A DNA stretch of 64,000 bases. Source: Trichoplax adhaerens (taxonomy: Eukaryota; Placozoa; Uniplacotomia; Trichoplacea; Trichoplacidae). The position numbers and the translations under genes were made by a program. Positions 1-12,394 of the stretch are shown one piece after another (the first letter of the stretch is position 1; each line of letters begins with the position of its first letter). Under the pieces are notes generated by a model. It had not been told where the DNA came from. It saw only the letters and a list, made by a program, of their open reading frames with translations, and searched no databases. The DNA lies in NCBI RefSeq assembly GCF_000150275.1, contig NW_002060946.1:8086546-8150545 (forward strand). Reading direction: 5' to 3'.

Positions 1-63
1 AGCACGCATTTTATATTTGAAGTCATTTAATTGTACATTTTTTTTGCTATTTCTAAAGCTAAC

Positions 64-3000
64 CTGTAATATTTCATCTTTAACATTGGGATCCATTTTT
101 CCAGAATCCAGTAAATATTCAGCACTCTGTAAAATTTTATTTAATGTTCAATATTGGACGATGTTTGGTTAATACTTGTACTCAATGCAATTAGCAATAT
201 ATCCAAGGATAAAGATTAGCTTTCATTTTAAGCTATTTTAGGCAAAATAAAGCTACTGAAAAATGATTACTTACTTGCACTGAGTTCCTTTCAGCTGCTA
301 AATGAAGAATAGATTTATTCTCTAAGCCCATCATAGCATCTAATTTAATAGAATCTTTTTGGCATAGCCTTATAACCTAGTTAATATACCATGAATACGA
401 TTAGAAATCTATTGCTCTATTCACTCATGATTGAGAAACTAATGCTATAAAAGAAATGTTTCAAATTAATTATCTTTGTATAATAGAAATGCTAATATAT
501 ATATACTATATAACTACAGTTATTACCACATCAAAAACTAGGTCTGAAGTTTAACAAATTGTTTTATATTGTCGGTCGAAATCATCATCTGTCATTCTAA
601 AATTTGTCAACAATTTTTCTTCCTGCCGTATTTAACTAACCTCATCAATGTTGTCGTATTTAACCGCTTCCCATAAATTCCAATTATCATTTGCAAAAGA
701 ATTAGGTACTGCCATCGAAGGCGTAACAATGCTAGTATCATCTTTTATTGCATCGGTATAAATAATACTACTGGCTTGCATGTTGGATGCAGTTTCAATA
801 TTGAGACCTCCACCGGAGATCTTTAGCTCATTTACTTTATTATTAATATCTTCACGAGTAATTTCAATAGTACTTGGAGGTGGTAGATCACCTAGATTTA
901 TGTCTTTATTCTGGTCAGAAACGATGATAGGATAGGAATTGTTTTTCGGTGCATTTTCAATATGATCTCCAGTAATGATAACAGGACTGCTTTTAATAGT
1001 CGGTAAGGTTGATTTGGCCTCTTCGTCGTGATGACCGATTATGAAGACAGGATTGAGGTTAGGATTTTTATTCTCTTCGCCTTTGCTTGGCTGTTGATCC
1101 ATCCTTGCCCTGTTTTCATTTTCTTCCTCATTTTTTTCATTAGTTTCATCTACTAGGCTTAACTTGGATTCTGGTATTTTAACAGATTGATTATAATCTT
1201 GATTAGTATTATTGATGGAATGATTTATTTAATTCATAATAATTACAATTTTTTCTGCATAGAAAGTTTACCTCCACCTGGATTTGTAGTAGGTTCCATG
1301 TAAGTTATGCGTGTATCTATAGAAACATCTCTGGCTATTCTTTCAGAGCTCGTTGTACTACGTTCTGCTGGCTCTTTTTCGTGATCTTCAACTTGTGGAT
1401 TAGCATTAGTTTGATCATCTTCAATCCAAGTAATAACATTAGTTTGAAGAATGAAACCGAATAACCGATTATTAAAGATGGATATAGTCTAAGTGACTGC
1501 TTTTAATTAAGGTTGAAGTGATGTATATATATGTACAGTATTGATCAGCTTATTTGATCATAGGTCCGAAATAATTTCTCATCATTCTTATTTGTACTTT
1601 TTTTACCTTCTTGTTCTTGAAGAATAATTTCCGACTTCTTCTCCTGTAGGCTATCATGTGGAAGAGAATTTTTTATGGAATGATTCGAGGTTCCATTACT
1701 AATTGGCCCATCTCGATGCTGTACCGATAAAAGTAGAAATGAATTAAGTTTTTATCTTTACGCTAGTATCTGGATAGATCAGTTACTGCTTTCTTCTATT
1801 ACATTAAGATCGTTATAGAGTCGATATAAATTTTCAATTTGGAACTATCTCCAATTAAGAATTATTCATAGATGTAAGATAGTGAAATTCGCGTAGATGT
1901 AAGTTAGTGAAATTCTAGCGCTTCGCATAGATAGCTAATAAGCTTCCTATGCTTTATTCGAAACGACTTAGCATAGAAATAAGATTTGCATAGACAAAAT
2001 TTAAAGAATATAAAGCTAAAAACAGCTAGCGTGTAGACTATATTAAAAATATTTGTGTTGGCAATATTTGCGCTTTTACGGAGAAAAACAATAATTATAT
2101 ACTGTACTGTTAATCAAGAAACGATGAAATAGTATATAATATTTGGTTGAAATTTTAAAGACGTTTAGCTACCGCAAAGAATTCATGATAATTTATCACG
2201 TTAGGTCAGGAGAATAAATGAAAAAAAGCCTATGAATAGATGAACTAATTTATTTCTGCTGTATTGAAGAAGAAATGATATAGTAGAATATGAGGACTGA
2301 CTTTAGTCAAATATCTTGAAGCCAGGATAAAATTATCTATTCAGGTAAATTTTTTATGGGAATTTTATCGTAGATATTACAAAATATTGTAAAGGATCTT
2401 AACTTATTATTGTTAGTCATTTCAACGAATGTTAAATAAAAGCCATCCAAGCGTGAATAATAGAAAAAATTAGTTAAGATCAAAACAGGATGTTTTTATA
2501 GTGTTACTAAGACAGTAATTTTAAATTGAAAGAAAGATTAAAGTCGGTCAGCAACTACAATAATATTTACGGTAATATCAAAACTTTTCATGTAGGTTAA
2601 GATCCAATAAGTCTACATGCATTGCCATGATAGAATTAAAGAAGAGTTAAAAGACTGTAACACTTGCACTCTAAGAAATAAAATTGGCCTATTAAAAGAA
2701 GTTGAAAGCCAGCTTTAATACAACTTGCTACATCTTTTATGTTGTAGCTGATGAGTGTAATACATATTAGCATGTGTCATAAAAATATAGCACAAATTAA
2801 TCGATTTTAAAATGCGAACGAAGGTTCATTTAGTTGTAAAAGATCAATGGTATTATTTCAATCTATAAGGATTAGACAAGTAAAATTTGATCCTTTACGC
2901 TTTGCCAAGTTTAAGTTTGTTTGCAAATGTTGATAAATCAACCTCAAAACTGGAGATTGCTAAATTGTATATGTACATTTTCTGCCAGTATGAAATGCTT

Positions 3001-3148
3001 ACGGACGAAAAAAATTTTATTTCATCCTCTTTTATGTCTTTCTTTCTTATTGTCTAGTAAATCAACTTACCAATTCTAGAGGGTCGGGAACAGTCAGTAA
3101 GTTACTTGATTTTTGAACTTCAGTACTTTTACTTGATCCACAACCCAT
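64..3148 (-). CDS. Ankyrin-repeat protein, N-terminal part (runs off the left edge)
   Basis: Six exons with consistent phase: 3071-3148, 1607-1718, 1272-1418, 641-1170, 275-376 and 64-126 (344 codons). The reading continues left of the window. The protein starts MGCGSSKS; Gly2 and Ser6 fit the N-myristoylation consensus and Cys3 is a likely palmitoylation site, so membrane anchoring is expected. Residues ~27-275 are low-complexity, rich in Asn, Glu, Ser and Thr, and look disordered. From ~277 (NWNLWEAVKYDNIDE) the pattern becomes ankyrin-like, with ILHLAAERNSVQ and AEYLLDSGKMDPNVKD in the last two exons. The acceptor of the 641-1170 exon could instead lie ~26 nt upstream in the same frame. 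Ankyrin repeats mediate protein binding; partner and pathway cannot be named. The family call rests on about two repeats. Confidence 0.7.
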
Positions 3149-3644
3149 GTTGACATTTATTGGTGTTAACGTTAATTTTCTAAGCTAGAAAAATAACCAT
3201 ATTGTCAACAAACAATTAAATGCAATTTTGTCTCGCTACGATAGAGATTAATGTTTGATACTGTAAATCATGACTAATCGCCATATTGTTGGATTGTATT
3301 TGATGCTTGCATTAAAGCTCTTACCTGATGATAATCTTGGACTCTATGGATGAAGTTTTAATTGATGGATAATATACAACGACGATTAAATTGATTTATT
3401 ACAACTTCACGTTGTCATTAAATTAAAATAATCATGTCATTAACTTAAACATCAATTAATGGACAACGGCAAAATGTAACTACTGTAATAAAGTAATCTA
3501 TATGTGGTCTATACGTCTTTTTTCCTTTAGGGTTCTGCCAATTCTTTGATCGCAACAGGCTATTGCTTTCTTCTCATGGAATACTCTGGTCAATAGTTCT
3601 CAAGTTACCATAGTAATTGGATCCATCATGCAACAGGGCTGATT

Positions 3645-3887
3645 GATCATTTCAATGCTTTTAATTTGCTACCAATTATGTTATTCTACTATTGTTATGA
3701 TAACAATACAGCTACGTTAACTATTATTAATGACATGTAAAAATAAAATTTTATCTAACATAAATGATCATTTCAATGCTATTAATTTGCTGCCAATTGT
3801 GATTATTCTACTATTGTTATGGTAACAATGCAACTACGTTAACTATTATTCATGACATGTAAAAATAAAATTTTATCTAACATAAAT
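3645..3887. repeat. Tandem duplication, period ~121 bp, two copies
   Basis: The segment beginning gatcatttcaatgct at 3645 recurs at 3766. The two copies stay alike through the shared tail gacatgtaaaaataaaattt. Each carries a stem-forming core: in copy 1 a perfect 19-nt palindrome (TATTGTTAT-G-ATAACAATA, 3690-3708), in copy 2 a slightly mutated form. Confidence 0.85.
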
Positions 3888-4710
3888 GCTAATAGCATTC
3901 TTTTAATTGGTTGGTCAATTTGTATATTATGTTGTACATTAATAGAATTATAATTAGGAAATAATAAATTGTGACAGGAATACTATAGCTTAGATGTTCC
4001 TTTCCTCTTTTTATCTTGTTTTTGGCTAAAAATTCTTTTATATATTGATCGTTGCTCATTGTTTGATTTCCAATATGATATGATGCTACTCCATATACAG
4101 TTGATTGACTTTAGCAAATGCCAAGCATGCTAGGTTGCATAGTGTTCCGATTTTCAATTGTATTCGTGAATAAATGATAGCAAAATAATAAAAATAATAG
4201 CACAATTTTTAAAGTTGATGGCGCTATCGAATTATTTCTGCTCCTTTTTTAACGTTTTCAAAGCTGTAGAATTGCAGATGCTCATAGTTGAGATAAAAGA
4301 TTTCGCTGATACTATTATTTTTACTTTGATATAGCAGTCAGCTATTGACATTGTAATTGAACGCAAATTTAATACCTAAACTTGTTTGACCTTTGAGCTT
4401 ACTTAGTAGAACAGGAATGCAGTATTGTATGGTAAAGTATACATTGTATAAAATTCCTATACTAGTACGGAATAAATTACGTCATGGACGTAAATTTTTG
4501 AAGGATTGGTAGGCTGTTTACTCTTGATATCCAAACTTGATAAAATAAATAGTATCAGGTTGCTAATTTTGAATAGCTTACTAAGTGATTATTTAGACTT
4601 TCTATGCATATTTTGCATGAACTGCCGATGCGTTTACTTTAAACCGTTAATTGTACATAGTTTACTGAGAGTTATTCCAAATGCCAAAAAGTAACAATAA
4701 GAAATGATTA

Positions 4711-5750
4711 AGATTTTGAGTATGATTTGCTATAAGTGTAAAGTGCTGCTTTTACTGATATTCGAATTGAAGTATTCAGTTTAAACGTAAGAAATATTAT
4801 CGTAGTATCGAATCTCTGCGTTGCGTAAATTAAAATGGTTACCCTAAGTATGAGTACAGAATAAATTCTATCATAGTATCGAATGGTAAATATAAAATAG
4901 TACATGTGTATCATGATTAGATAGAAGTAACTACGATTTTGAGTTTAGTTTGTTGCCGGTATAAAATCTAATCTTCCAGTTGTGTCAATTAAAAATAATT
5001 ATCCTTAATCGAGCGTACGATAACTGCTATCACAGTACAGAATGATAAATATAAGAAATTACTTGTACAACATGGTACTGGTTATCGATAACGTAGCTCA
5101 TTGAAGCCGTACAAACTCTTATTCTATCATACACTACCGTAGCCATTTAAAATCAATTCTATACCAAAGTTCTTTCCAAATCTAATATTACGTATTAATA
5201 AGAAAATTACTACGATTATGAATTTGATTTGCTACTTGTATTAAATTCTGATCTTTGCTATTTACTAATAGTCGGAGCTGTAGAAGTATAATAACGGTAT
5301 AAAACTTTTTATCTTATTGAAATATAGATATATTTAAAACATTTATCTTGGATATAATCCAGGCTATCATAGCATCCATTTGCAGATGTAAGAATGCAAA
5401 GTCAATTACAATTCTAATCATTGATAGTACAAGTACCGCAAAGAAAACTGAACGAAATATTATCATAGTGTAGCCTTCTTGAAACTAACCTCTTTCCGAG
5501 GTTTGTCTAAAGTTATGATTTGGCAAGATACTGCTGCGATTTTGAATTTGATTTGCGAATGGTATAAAGTTCTTATCATACTGATATACAGTACAAACTA
5601 TTTACTATCAATCTAAATTTGTTACATATATTAAGTTCTTATCTTACTGGTCTAAAACTATAACATATATCATAAATATGGTCCAAAAAAATCATAGCAT
5701 CGAATAATGAATTTAAGAACGTGAAAGTATATCATCATTTCTTATAGATG
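4711..5750. repeat. Degenerate repeats, spacing ~220-320 bp
   Basis: Variants of actacgattttgagtttg followed by a 'ggtataaa..tctaatc' stretch occur near 4711, 4927, 5206 and 5527. Between them lie variants of tatcatagtatcgaat (about 4797, 4870, 5030, 5370, 5465, 5690). The order of the two motifs is kept but the copies are strongly diverged. No coding content was recognised. Confidence 0.5.
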
Positions 5751-6514
5751 AAGTATGTTTTAATAGCTAATTCATCTAGGATTAAATCAGGCCATAATCT
5801 ACTTATCATTCGTTTTGCTTTGGTATGCCAGAAACCAACTAATACCAGTGCGTACTCATAACGTACAAGTATCTACCAGCATTATTATCTAGCTTGCAAA
5901 AATGATTATTTCGGGCTTGTCCGGGATGTATCTCGAATTAAGAGCCTCGAATGAATGCGATTGCCTTTTATAGACTATAATCTATCGTTAAAAATCAGTA
6001 AAATAGGATGATTTATAACGTCCTAATACAGAGCTATAAATAAACCTATTACATCACCTAAGATTTCAGGGTATTTTTATAGCAATCATTGTGCTGTTTA
6101 CCGATGATTTAATACATAAATCTACGCGTATGGTGTTATTGTGTTACAGTAAGCTGCCGTCCTATATGTTGTAGCCAATTTCAGAATCTTAAATTAAAGA
6201 TTTAACGGCAAGCTTAGATTAACTATATTGCTCATTTAATCACTAAATGATAACCGATAAATAGGAGGAACAACTGTTTGGATAATAGGTGAAATTATCG
6301 ATTGTTTAGACATCTCCACACGGGGACAAAAGCGGACTTATTTTTAGAGCACAAAGAGGAATTAAATATCCTAGTAAATTACCCGTTTAAATGAACGGGA
6401 ATATAATCTGCACAAAGCAGTGAATGAAAAGAAAGTCCACAGCTAGATTATCTTAATGCGGGTATAACTTAATATTAGTACTGTGCCTTACACTCTCTGA
6501 TGATTAAATTACGA

Positions 6515-6915
6515 AACGATATAGCTACATTCTATCGTTTATTTCCTATCGAACAACTTTATCAATCTTGAACACCAGCGATTATAAAATTAGAGGATTT
6601 TCAGAGCGTAAAGAGGAATTTGACATACGAGTATTAGTCATCTCTATCTTAGACTTGATAGACTATAAAATTATATAGCTACATTCTATCTTTTATTTCC
6701 TATCGAATAACTTTATCAATCCTGAACTCCCGCGATTATAAAATTAGAGGATTTTCAGAACGCAAAGAAGAATTCGACACACGAGTATTAGTCATCTCTA
6801 TCTTAGACTTGATAGACTATAAAATTATATAGCTACATTCCATCATTTATTTCCTATCGAATAACTTTATCAATACTGTACTCTTACATCCCCGGATTAT
6901 AAAATTAGAGGACCT
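6515..6915. repeat. Tandem repeat, period 154 bp, ~2.6 copies
   Basis: The string atagctacattc(t/c)atc starts at 6521, 6675 and 6829, giving exactly 154 bp between copies. Each unit continues tttatttcctatcga, then ataactttatcaat, then gattataaaattagagga. The copies are highly similar, so the array looks recent. The third copy fades after ~6910. Confidence 0.9.
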
Positions 6916-7747
6916 GATTACGTCATTTATGGTACATAGAAAGTTTTACCGTAACCTCTATTCCTGATTATTAGAAATTGAATTACTTAATGTAATCACT
7001 TATTCTTTCCGTACTTGGCTAGATGCTAATCAAGTATGCTAAAAGAACAGATGGAAAGGCTTAGGTATTCTATACTACTCCCTTTAGATGTATTACAACA
7101 TCCTACCGCAGTTGGATTCATGCCATCCTGATAGGACTAGCTAAAAGTAAATTCACTAAAATAGATTTCTCTCAATCGGATATTAACGTCTTATCCTACA
7201 TTCAGTAATTTAATATTTCCAATTTTTGATTAAGAAGGGTAAAAACAATCATGCAATATGTTATCATTAATTTATTCTCCAATCTCTATACCAAAGCTAT
7301 TTTAGATGCATGCCTCTACTGACGGCTTAACATTGATATGACGATTTCTACGGGAATGAGGCAATTACTTTCAATCATTTAGTTTATTCATTTGGACGTT
7401 ATGCCATTGGAAAATTACTAACTACAGTACTATAGATTACACAATATCAATCTAACCTACTCAATGTACAGCTTAATATTTTACTTCATCAATACGAGTA
7501 ATGAGGGAAAAATTGCTAAAGATAGTATGTAGTAATGTCCTGCGGTTATCCTGTTATGATCAAGTCTATTCAGGCGCTGGCATCATGCTGATTTGAGACT
7601 ATTGTTACTTTTCTAGTCAAATCAATAATAAAAGTGTTTACGTATGATTACATTATCATGTCTACTTTTACAGCCGCTTCAAAAGTTATTAAACAAGCTT
7701 TGACACGTATTTAGATTGATGACGTCCATTGACTATCTTCATGCAAA

Positions 7748-8060
7748 GCCAGGAGAAAAAGTGGATACGTTCAGTTTAGTCATTCAATATAGACTTTTAT
7801 TGGCATTTTTAAAAATTTGGTATAGGACTTGTATCTTACTATTAGATACGTACAAGAATGAATTAGAATATATATATATATATATATATATATACCCTTT
7901 TCATGTGCCATATTACCAAGGCCAGGGGAAAAAGTGGGACACATTCAATTTAGTGATTCAATATAGACTTTTATTACCATTTTCAAATTTGGTACAGGAT
8001 TGTATTTTACTATTAGATACGTACAAGAATGAATTAGAATATATATATATATATGTGCGT
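7748..8060. repeat. Tandem duplication, period 173 bp, with (TA)n tracts
   Basis: The unit starting gccagg at 7748 recurs at 7921. Both copies contain gattcaatatagacttttat-like text and tattagatacgtacaagaat, and both end in a TA dinucleotide run (7867-7893 and 8038-8053). The 128-codon open frame at 7716-8102 only reads through both copies, as its internal protein repeat shows, and is not called as a gene. Confidence 0.85.
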
Positions 8061-8102
8061 ATATATAACCTTTTTATGTGCTATATTACAGTTAGATCGT
8101 AG

Positions 8103-9085
8103 TCATTCTTCAAACCAATTTACTTTATTTTACGTCATTTTTTGGGGGGGGGGGTTTGGATTTGCACAGAGATAGATAAAGTGATTACCCGTAATGACTT
8201 TTGAAGCTCTGTACTTGAGTCTATAGCTTCAATTTGGCTTAGGAGTGCAAAATCATTGACATAACCGCAATACAGGATGCAGCAGCTTCAGTACTTGGGA
8301 ATAACAGTTTCAGTTCAAGATAGATGATCTTGAATGCGAATATTAAACCCTATATATCATTTGTTGGCATACGTCTAGAGGATGGAAAATAGATCGAGTA
8401 ATTACAAACAAAATATAAAGTTTAATATCCGCAATACTATATTATTTTTGTCAGGTATGGCATAGCCGATGAATGCATCACGAAACGTACAATATTGCTA
8501 TGGCTCTATACAGAATGAAGCAAGTTTATCCACGCTAAGGTTGCAATAGAACCTTAGTTCAATAGTGTTTTACAGCAACTAAGAAGTACAATAAATAGCT
8601 CGGTTATACGATCATGTAAAATTGTATTAATTTGTAGAAGTTAGTTCGAGTGAATTCATTTTCAATGTTTGTTTAATTAAAGAGATATGATAAGATTAAG
8701 TTGGCAATCTAGCCAATAAGAGATACGGTCTAGAGCTTGATCTTATTCTAACTGCTGTAGTTGATGCTTGTTGTTGAAGCGAAAGAGATACTGTGGATAG
8801 TTGATGGAGAAATGAAGGCAAGTCGGAATGATCAATTGATCATGTCTATCGCCATGCGATGCCATTCGACAACATTGCATGCACCTTAAATGGCATCACC
8901 ATGATGCAATCGCCATTCAGCATAATGATTTTATTATTCATTTGTAATGTATTAAACTAGTAAGATCAAGTCGTTTATTTTATCCTCTACGGAGTGGACG
9001 ATGATGAAAGAATTGGATGAGAAAGGGTAAAGAGGATCGATGAGTTCCCATGCAGAGTGGTTGGAGTTTGTTTGCTAGTTTGAAA
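8103..9085. other. Gene-free stretch downstream of FAM241B
   Basis: AT-rich with no supported reading frame. It holds an 11-G homopolymer at 8144-8154 preceded by a T run, and a TTTATT at 8973-8978, which on the minus strand is AATAAA about 110 nt past the FAM241B stop codon. Confidence 0.6.
8973..8978 (-). promoter_or_regulatory. Candidate polyadenylation signal of FAM241B
   Basis: AATAAA on the minus strand, ~110 nt beyond the stop codon at 9086-9088. The hexamer is common by chance in AT-rich DNA, so support is positional only. Confidence 0.35.
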
Positions 9086-9436
9086 TTAACTATTTGGATT
9101 GGGTTGTGTAACAAACCACAGTACACCACCCAGGAGTAAACCACGGACTCCAAATACCATCAGCAAGATGAGACCACCTACTAAAGCGATCGGTTCAACA
9201 ACTCGATTAGCAATAGTAAATTGAGGTATACCAAATGATGTTAATTGCTGATTGATTTGGCCGACAACACCTTGTGTGGCTTGAGGTCGAACACGATTAG
9301 CATGGCGACCACTGGCTGCAGCTATATTGGAACGGTAGTTGGGATTGGCTTGGCGTGGTTGTTCGCTACTTCTTTTCCGCTGTTGTACGCGTGGATCATC
9401 ATCCTGCAAGACCTGACCGTCTAAAATATACACCAT
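9086..9436 (-). CDS. FAM241B: FAM241B (C10orf35) orthologue, small single-pass membrane protein
   Basis: I chose the ATG at 9436 (116 aa), not the upstream one at 9538, because the family begins MVxIL..G..vQDDDPRV and this frame reads MVYILDGQVLQDDDPRV from there. The C-terminal half keeps the family block: INQQL..FGIPQ, an N..VEP step, then a hydrophobic segment around residues ~82-108 containing GVRGLLLGG. The middle is Arg/Gln-rich and probably disordered. FAM241 proteins are poorly studied; the human one has been linked to lysosome homeostasis, which I cannot test here. Single coding exon. The 34 codons above the chosen start carry no family signal and are probably 5' UTR. Confidence 0.88.
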   Translation of the reverse strand: MVYILDGQVLQDDDPRVQQRKRSSEQPRQANPNYRSNIAAASGRHANRVRPQATQGVVGQINQQLTSFGIPQFTIANRVVEPIALVGGLILLMVFGVRGLLLGGVLWFVTQPNPNS

Positions 9437-10724
9437 ATTAAGACCACAGTAATCAATGCTTTCTAGCAATCTCACTGAAGATGAATTGGGCAAAAGCGAG
9501 AACCACCAAATAGAGAAGATCTCCTTGTTCCTTTGCAAAGCCCTTGTCTAGAAGATGACGAAACGTTCAGCCAATATCACCTTCTACTGCTGTCGTAATT
9601 CCCTTATTAGCGACTGTCAATATCAACCTGATGCTCTTAGCGACAATATCGTTGGCAAATAGCAAGCAATTAGTGACTAATAATTCAAGAACTGGAATGT
9701 GCCAATGCCTTGATGAGGAGCACAAATTGGAAATGGATGTTGATGCACAAGCTTAAATGCTAACCTTGCCCATGGGTGAGGATGGGGGCGGGCTTAAATA
9801 GACATGGTCAGAGTAGATGACGCAAGGCGCCACCACGTCCAGCCATACTACAACCACGCTTGTGACGTGGTGTATGGAACTGAAGCGTTAGCGTGACGGT
9901 GGGCAAGTTGACACCCACTTTTCCGCTCGATTTCACTCCAATACGCTAGTCAATCCATAGGGCATACTGGTACCTAGGTAGAGGACAGCTGAATGAGTGG
10001 GTTGATCAACTGCTACTATCGATCTCGATCCAAGACTCAGTCACCGGGAGGGTGGTCGTCGGCCGGCCATCGGTCACATGATGCCAACGTGAGCACGGAC
10101 TGACAACAGTATGGACGCCGATGCCTTGTGATACTGATAGAGTAGAGTGTATGATGTTGTCGTTAAGACACCAGTATCCAGTATCGAGTAGGGTACATGC
10201 GTTTTGGGCTTGCGTAGATTGACACATCGCTTGCCTATGACGCTTGTGTCTAAAAATAACTTTTGAGTCATGTCTGTATGAATAAGACTACATCATCACT
10301 AGTGATACACTACTACTGTTTAGGTATGGTATGGTACAGTTGCTAAGGAGGCGACAGGTGGGCAATACGCAGGCGTGGAATGGCCACCGGTTGGTGTCGA
10401 TGACTCACAGACGCACGCTACTGATCGATACAAAAAGCTGTATTTTGTTGTCATCTTGGATACACTCTATAGCGATAGTCCACTTACAAACAAGGCCTGA
10501 CGTAATCGCTCGAAAATAGCGCTTGACTTGGCTTGATCTCATAGGTAAACATGGCAATGGCTCATCACTAGTCTGATGTATAGAACGGAGAGCGCGATTT
10601 GCGTGGTCATCCTGGCAGTTCATGCAGCCGCTATGACTCTCACCTGACCACGGTTGACGCGCAATGTTTCAAACCCGGGGTCAGCCATACGTCACAATGT
10701 GATGGTGACACTCGCTCGGTGCTC

Positions 10725-10749
10725 AATAGACTGTTTAAAACAGTCTATT
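10725..10749. repeat. Perfect 25-nt palindrome
   Basis: Arms of 12 nt, AATAGACTGTTT and AAACAGTCTATT, separated by one base. No T run follows and the host is eukaryotic, so a bacterial-type terminator is not implied. Confidence 0.9.
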
Positions 10750-11419
10750 AAGCCCTATACAATTCCTCTTACTACCATCGCTTGTCTAGAATTGACTGGA
10801 CAATCTCCATCCATTATAGTGGCTACCCTAACCCACACCGCTCACCCTGGTCGTTCACAACCAGGCCAACCGGTCCTTCTACATCTGCTCGTCCATCATG
10901 GCTACCCAATAGCTGCAGCTAGCCAGCAAGATTAATTGCAATTTAGGCTCTATTTGGCATTGATTTGCAAGGGAGATTATTGGAGATTGTTAACTGTATT
11001 CTGTATCTCTTCGTTATCGTTGATCTTTGTCTCTACGCCACGGTAAACACTAAGAGACATCGTATAGCAGCAGCAGCAGCAATTGTCATTGTTGGTCCAT
11101 TTCATTTCCAATCACCTTGGTCCAAGAGAGAAGGAAAAATTCAAACTGCGATACTGTTCCTATGATGGTAAGGCATATCATAAATTGTGTTGTAGTCTGT
11201 CATTTTAAGGCTGCGATGGACGTTGATAACGTAGAGGAGCATCAGTTACGATTAGAAGAGGATTCAATGTGTCATTATTAAGGGATAATTTGGAGGTTGA
11301 GATGGACGTTGAGAAAGGATAATCGCAGAAGCCAAGACGGTAGTGCAAAGTGATGATGAGAGATGCTTTTATCCTACCACAGTATTCTGCTTGCATGGTG
11401 ATCGAGACAAGGCTACAGT

Positions 11420-11469
11420 AGGATACATAACGAGGTGATAGAGCAGGATACATAACGACGTGATAGAGC
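11420..11469. repeat. 25-bp tandem duplication
   Basis: Two adjacent copies of a 25-mer starting aggatacataacga and ending gtgatagagc, differing at one base (gagg against gacg). It lies in the gene-free island. Confidence 0.9.
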
Positions 11470-12394
11470 AGGTAGTAATCGTGTAGTTGAATTCATTTCT
11501 CCAAGTTCATCCAAAATCAGCCAGCAATGTTGTCTTTACCATCATCGTGTTTACATCAGTCGTATCTACTGGCAGAAGAAAACAACATTGATAGGCAACG
11601 TTATGATTGAATTAGCAGTTATCCTATATGACTTGATGGTAGTTCAAGACTTTGAAGAGAAAATTGGAGAGTCGCAGGGTCGTTCCATCAGATAGGATGA
11701 TTATGATGGACATGACTATCTAGACGGTAGCTTACTTTAATGGGGCAATATCCATACGGAACCAAATTGCAATGATTGGCATCGGAGTGATGCTGATGGA
11801 CGATGTTGCTACCTGAATATTGCAGGCTATAGCTTATGCTCATCTACAATCATAGCACCTGGCACAATGATAGGAAGGTTCTAGGTTGTAGTCATGTCCA
11901 TATGTTTAGGATTCTTATCGACAGTAGTTTAGAATCATGTACGTCGATGCCATCAAGCTCCAGCTCGTATCGACTTCAACATGGCTACAACATCGATATA
12001 TACACTTACTCTTCCTGTAGAATAATACAATTCCAGCAATGGACTAAACTCCTGTCATAGCGATACTGTCCACTCTTTTATTTCTCGTTCATTCTAGTTT
12101 CATATTAAAATTGATTTATTTTCTGTTATACCGATCAACATAACTTTCAACATTGGAATATTGACATGGTTTCACATTGCGAAAAGTAAAAGATGTGAAG
12201 GGAGCTTTCTAGATTTGGATTGTGTTCAAATATCAGTACAAGGAGTCGATAAAATGGGTCATCGTAAATCGCAACATGGCTATTAATCGTACATGTCAAT
12301 GGCATGGTTAATCCATACTTTCGACACTGAAAATAGCAAGTCGTAGTCGATAGCTAGTCGATGTTTCCCAAGGAATGATAAAAAATCAATTTTC

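Larger units (their letters stand above)
3149..7700. other. Gene-free stretch with degenerate repeats
   Basis: AT-rich DNA upstream of the ankyrin gene. Short open frames at 4506-4694 and 4708-4914 show no domain, signal peptide or credible splice partner. The stretch holds the duplications listed separately (3645-3887, 4711-5750, 6515-6915). I see no further gene. Confidence 0.6.
9437..12390. other. GC-richer gene-free island
   Basis: Base composition rises visibly from ~9,780 to ~11,000 compared with the flanks. Several short open frames occur (for example 10654-10935, 10405-10623, 11836-12060), but they overlap on both strands and show no domains, biased codon use or splice logic. The stretch includes a 25-nt palindrome (10725-10749) and a 25-bp tandem duplication (11420-11469). 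It may hold the FAM241B promoter or an unrecognised non-coding gene. Confidence 0.5.

Noticed and set aside
7716-8102. 128-codon open frame with an internal protein repeat
   Set aside because: The repeat in the protein is the 173-bp DNA duplication read through twice, including a poly Tyr-Ile run from (TA)n. No other coding sign.
10654-10935. 93-codon open frame in the GC-richer island
   Set aside because: Other frames on both strands nearby are equally open, and there is no domain, signal peptide or splice partner.
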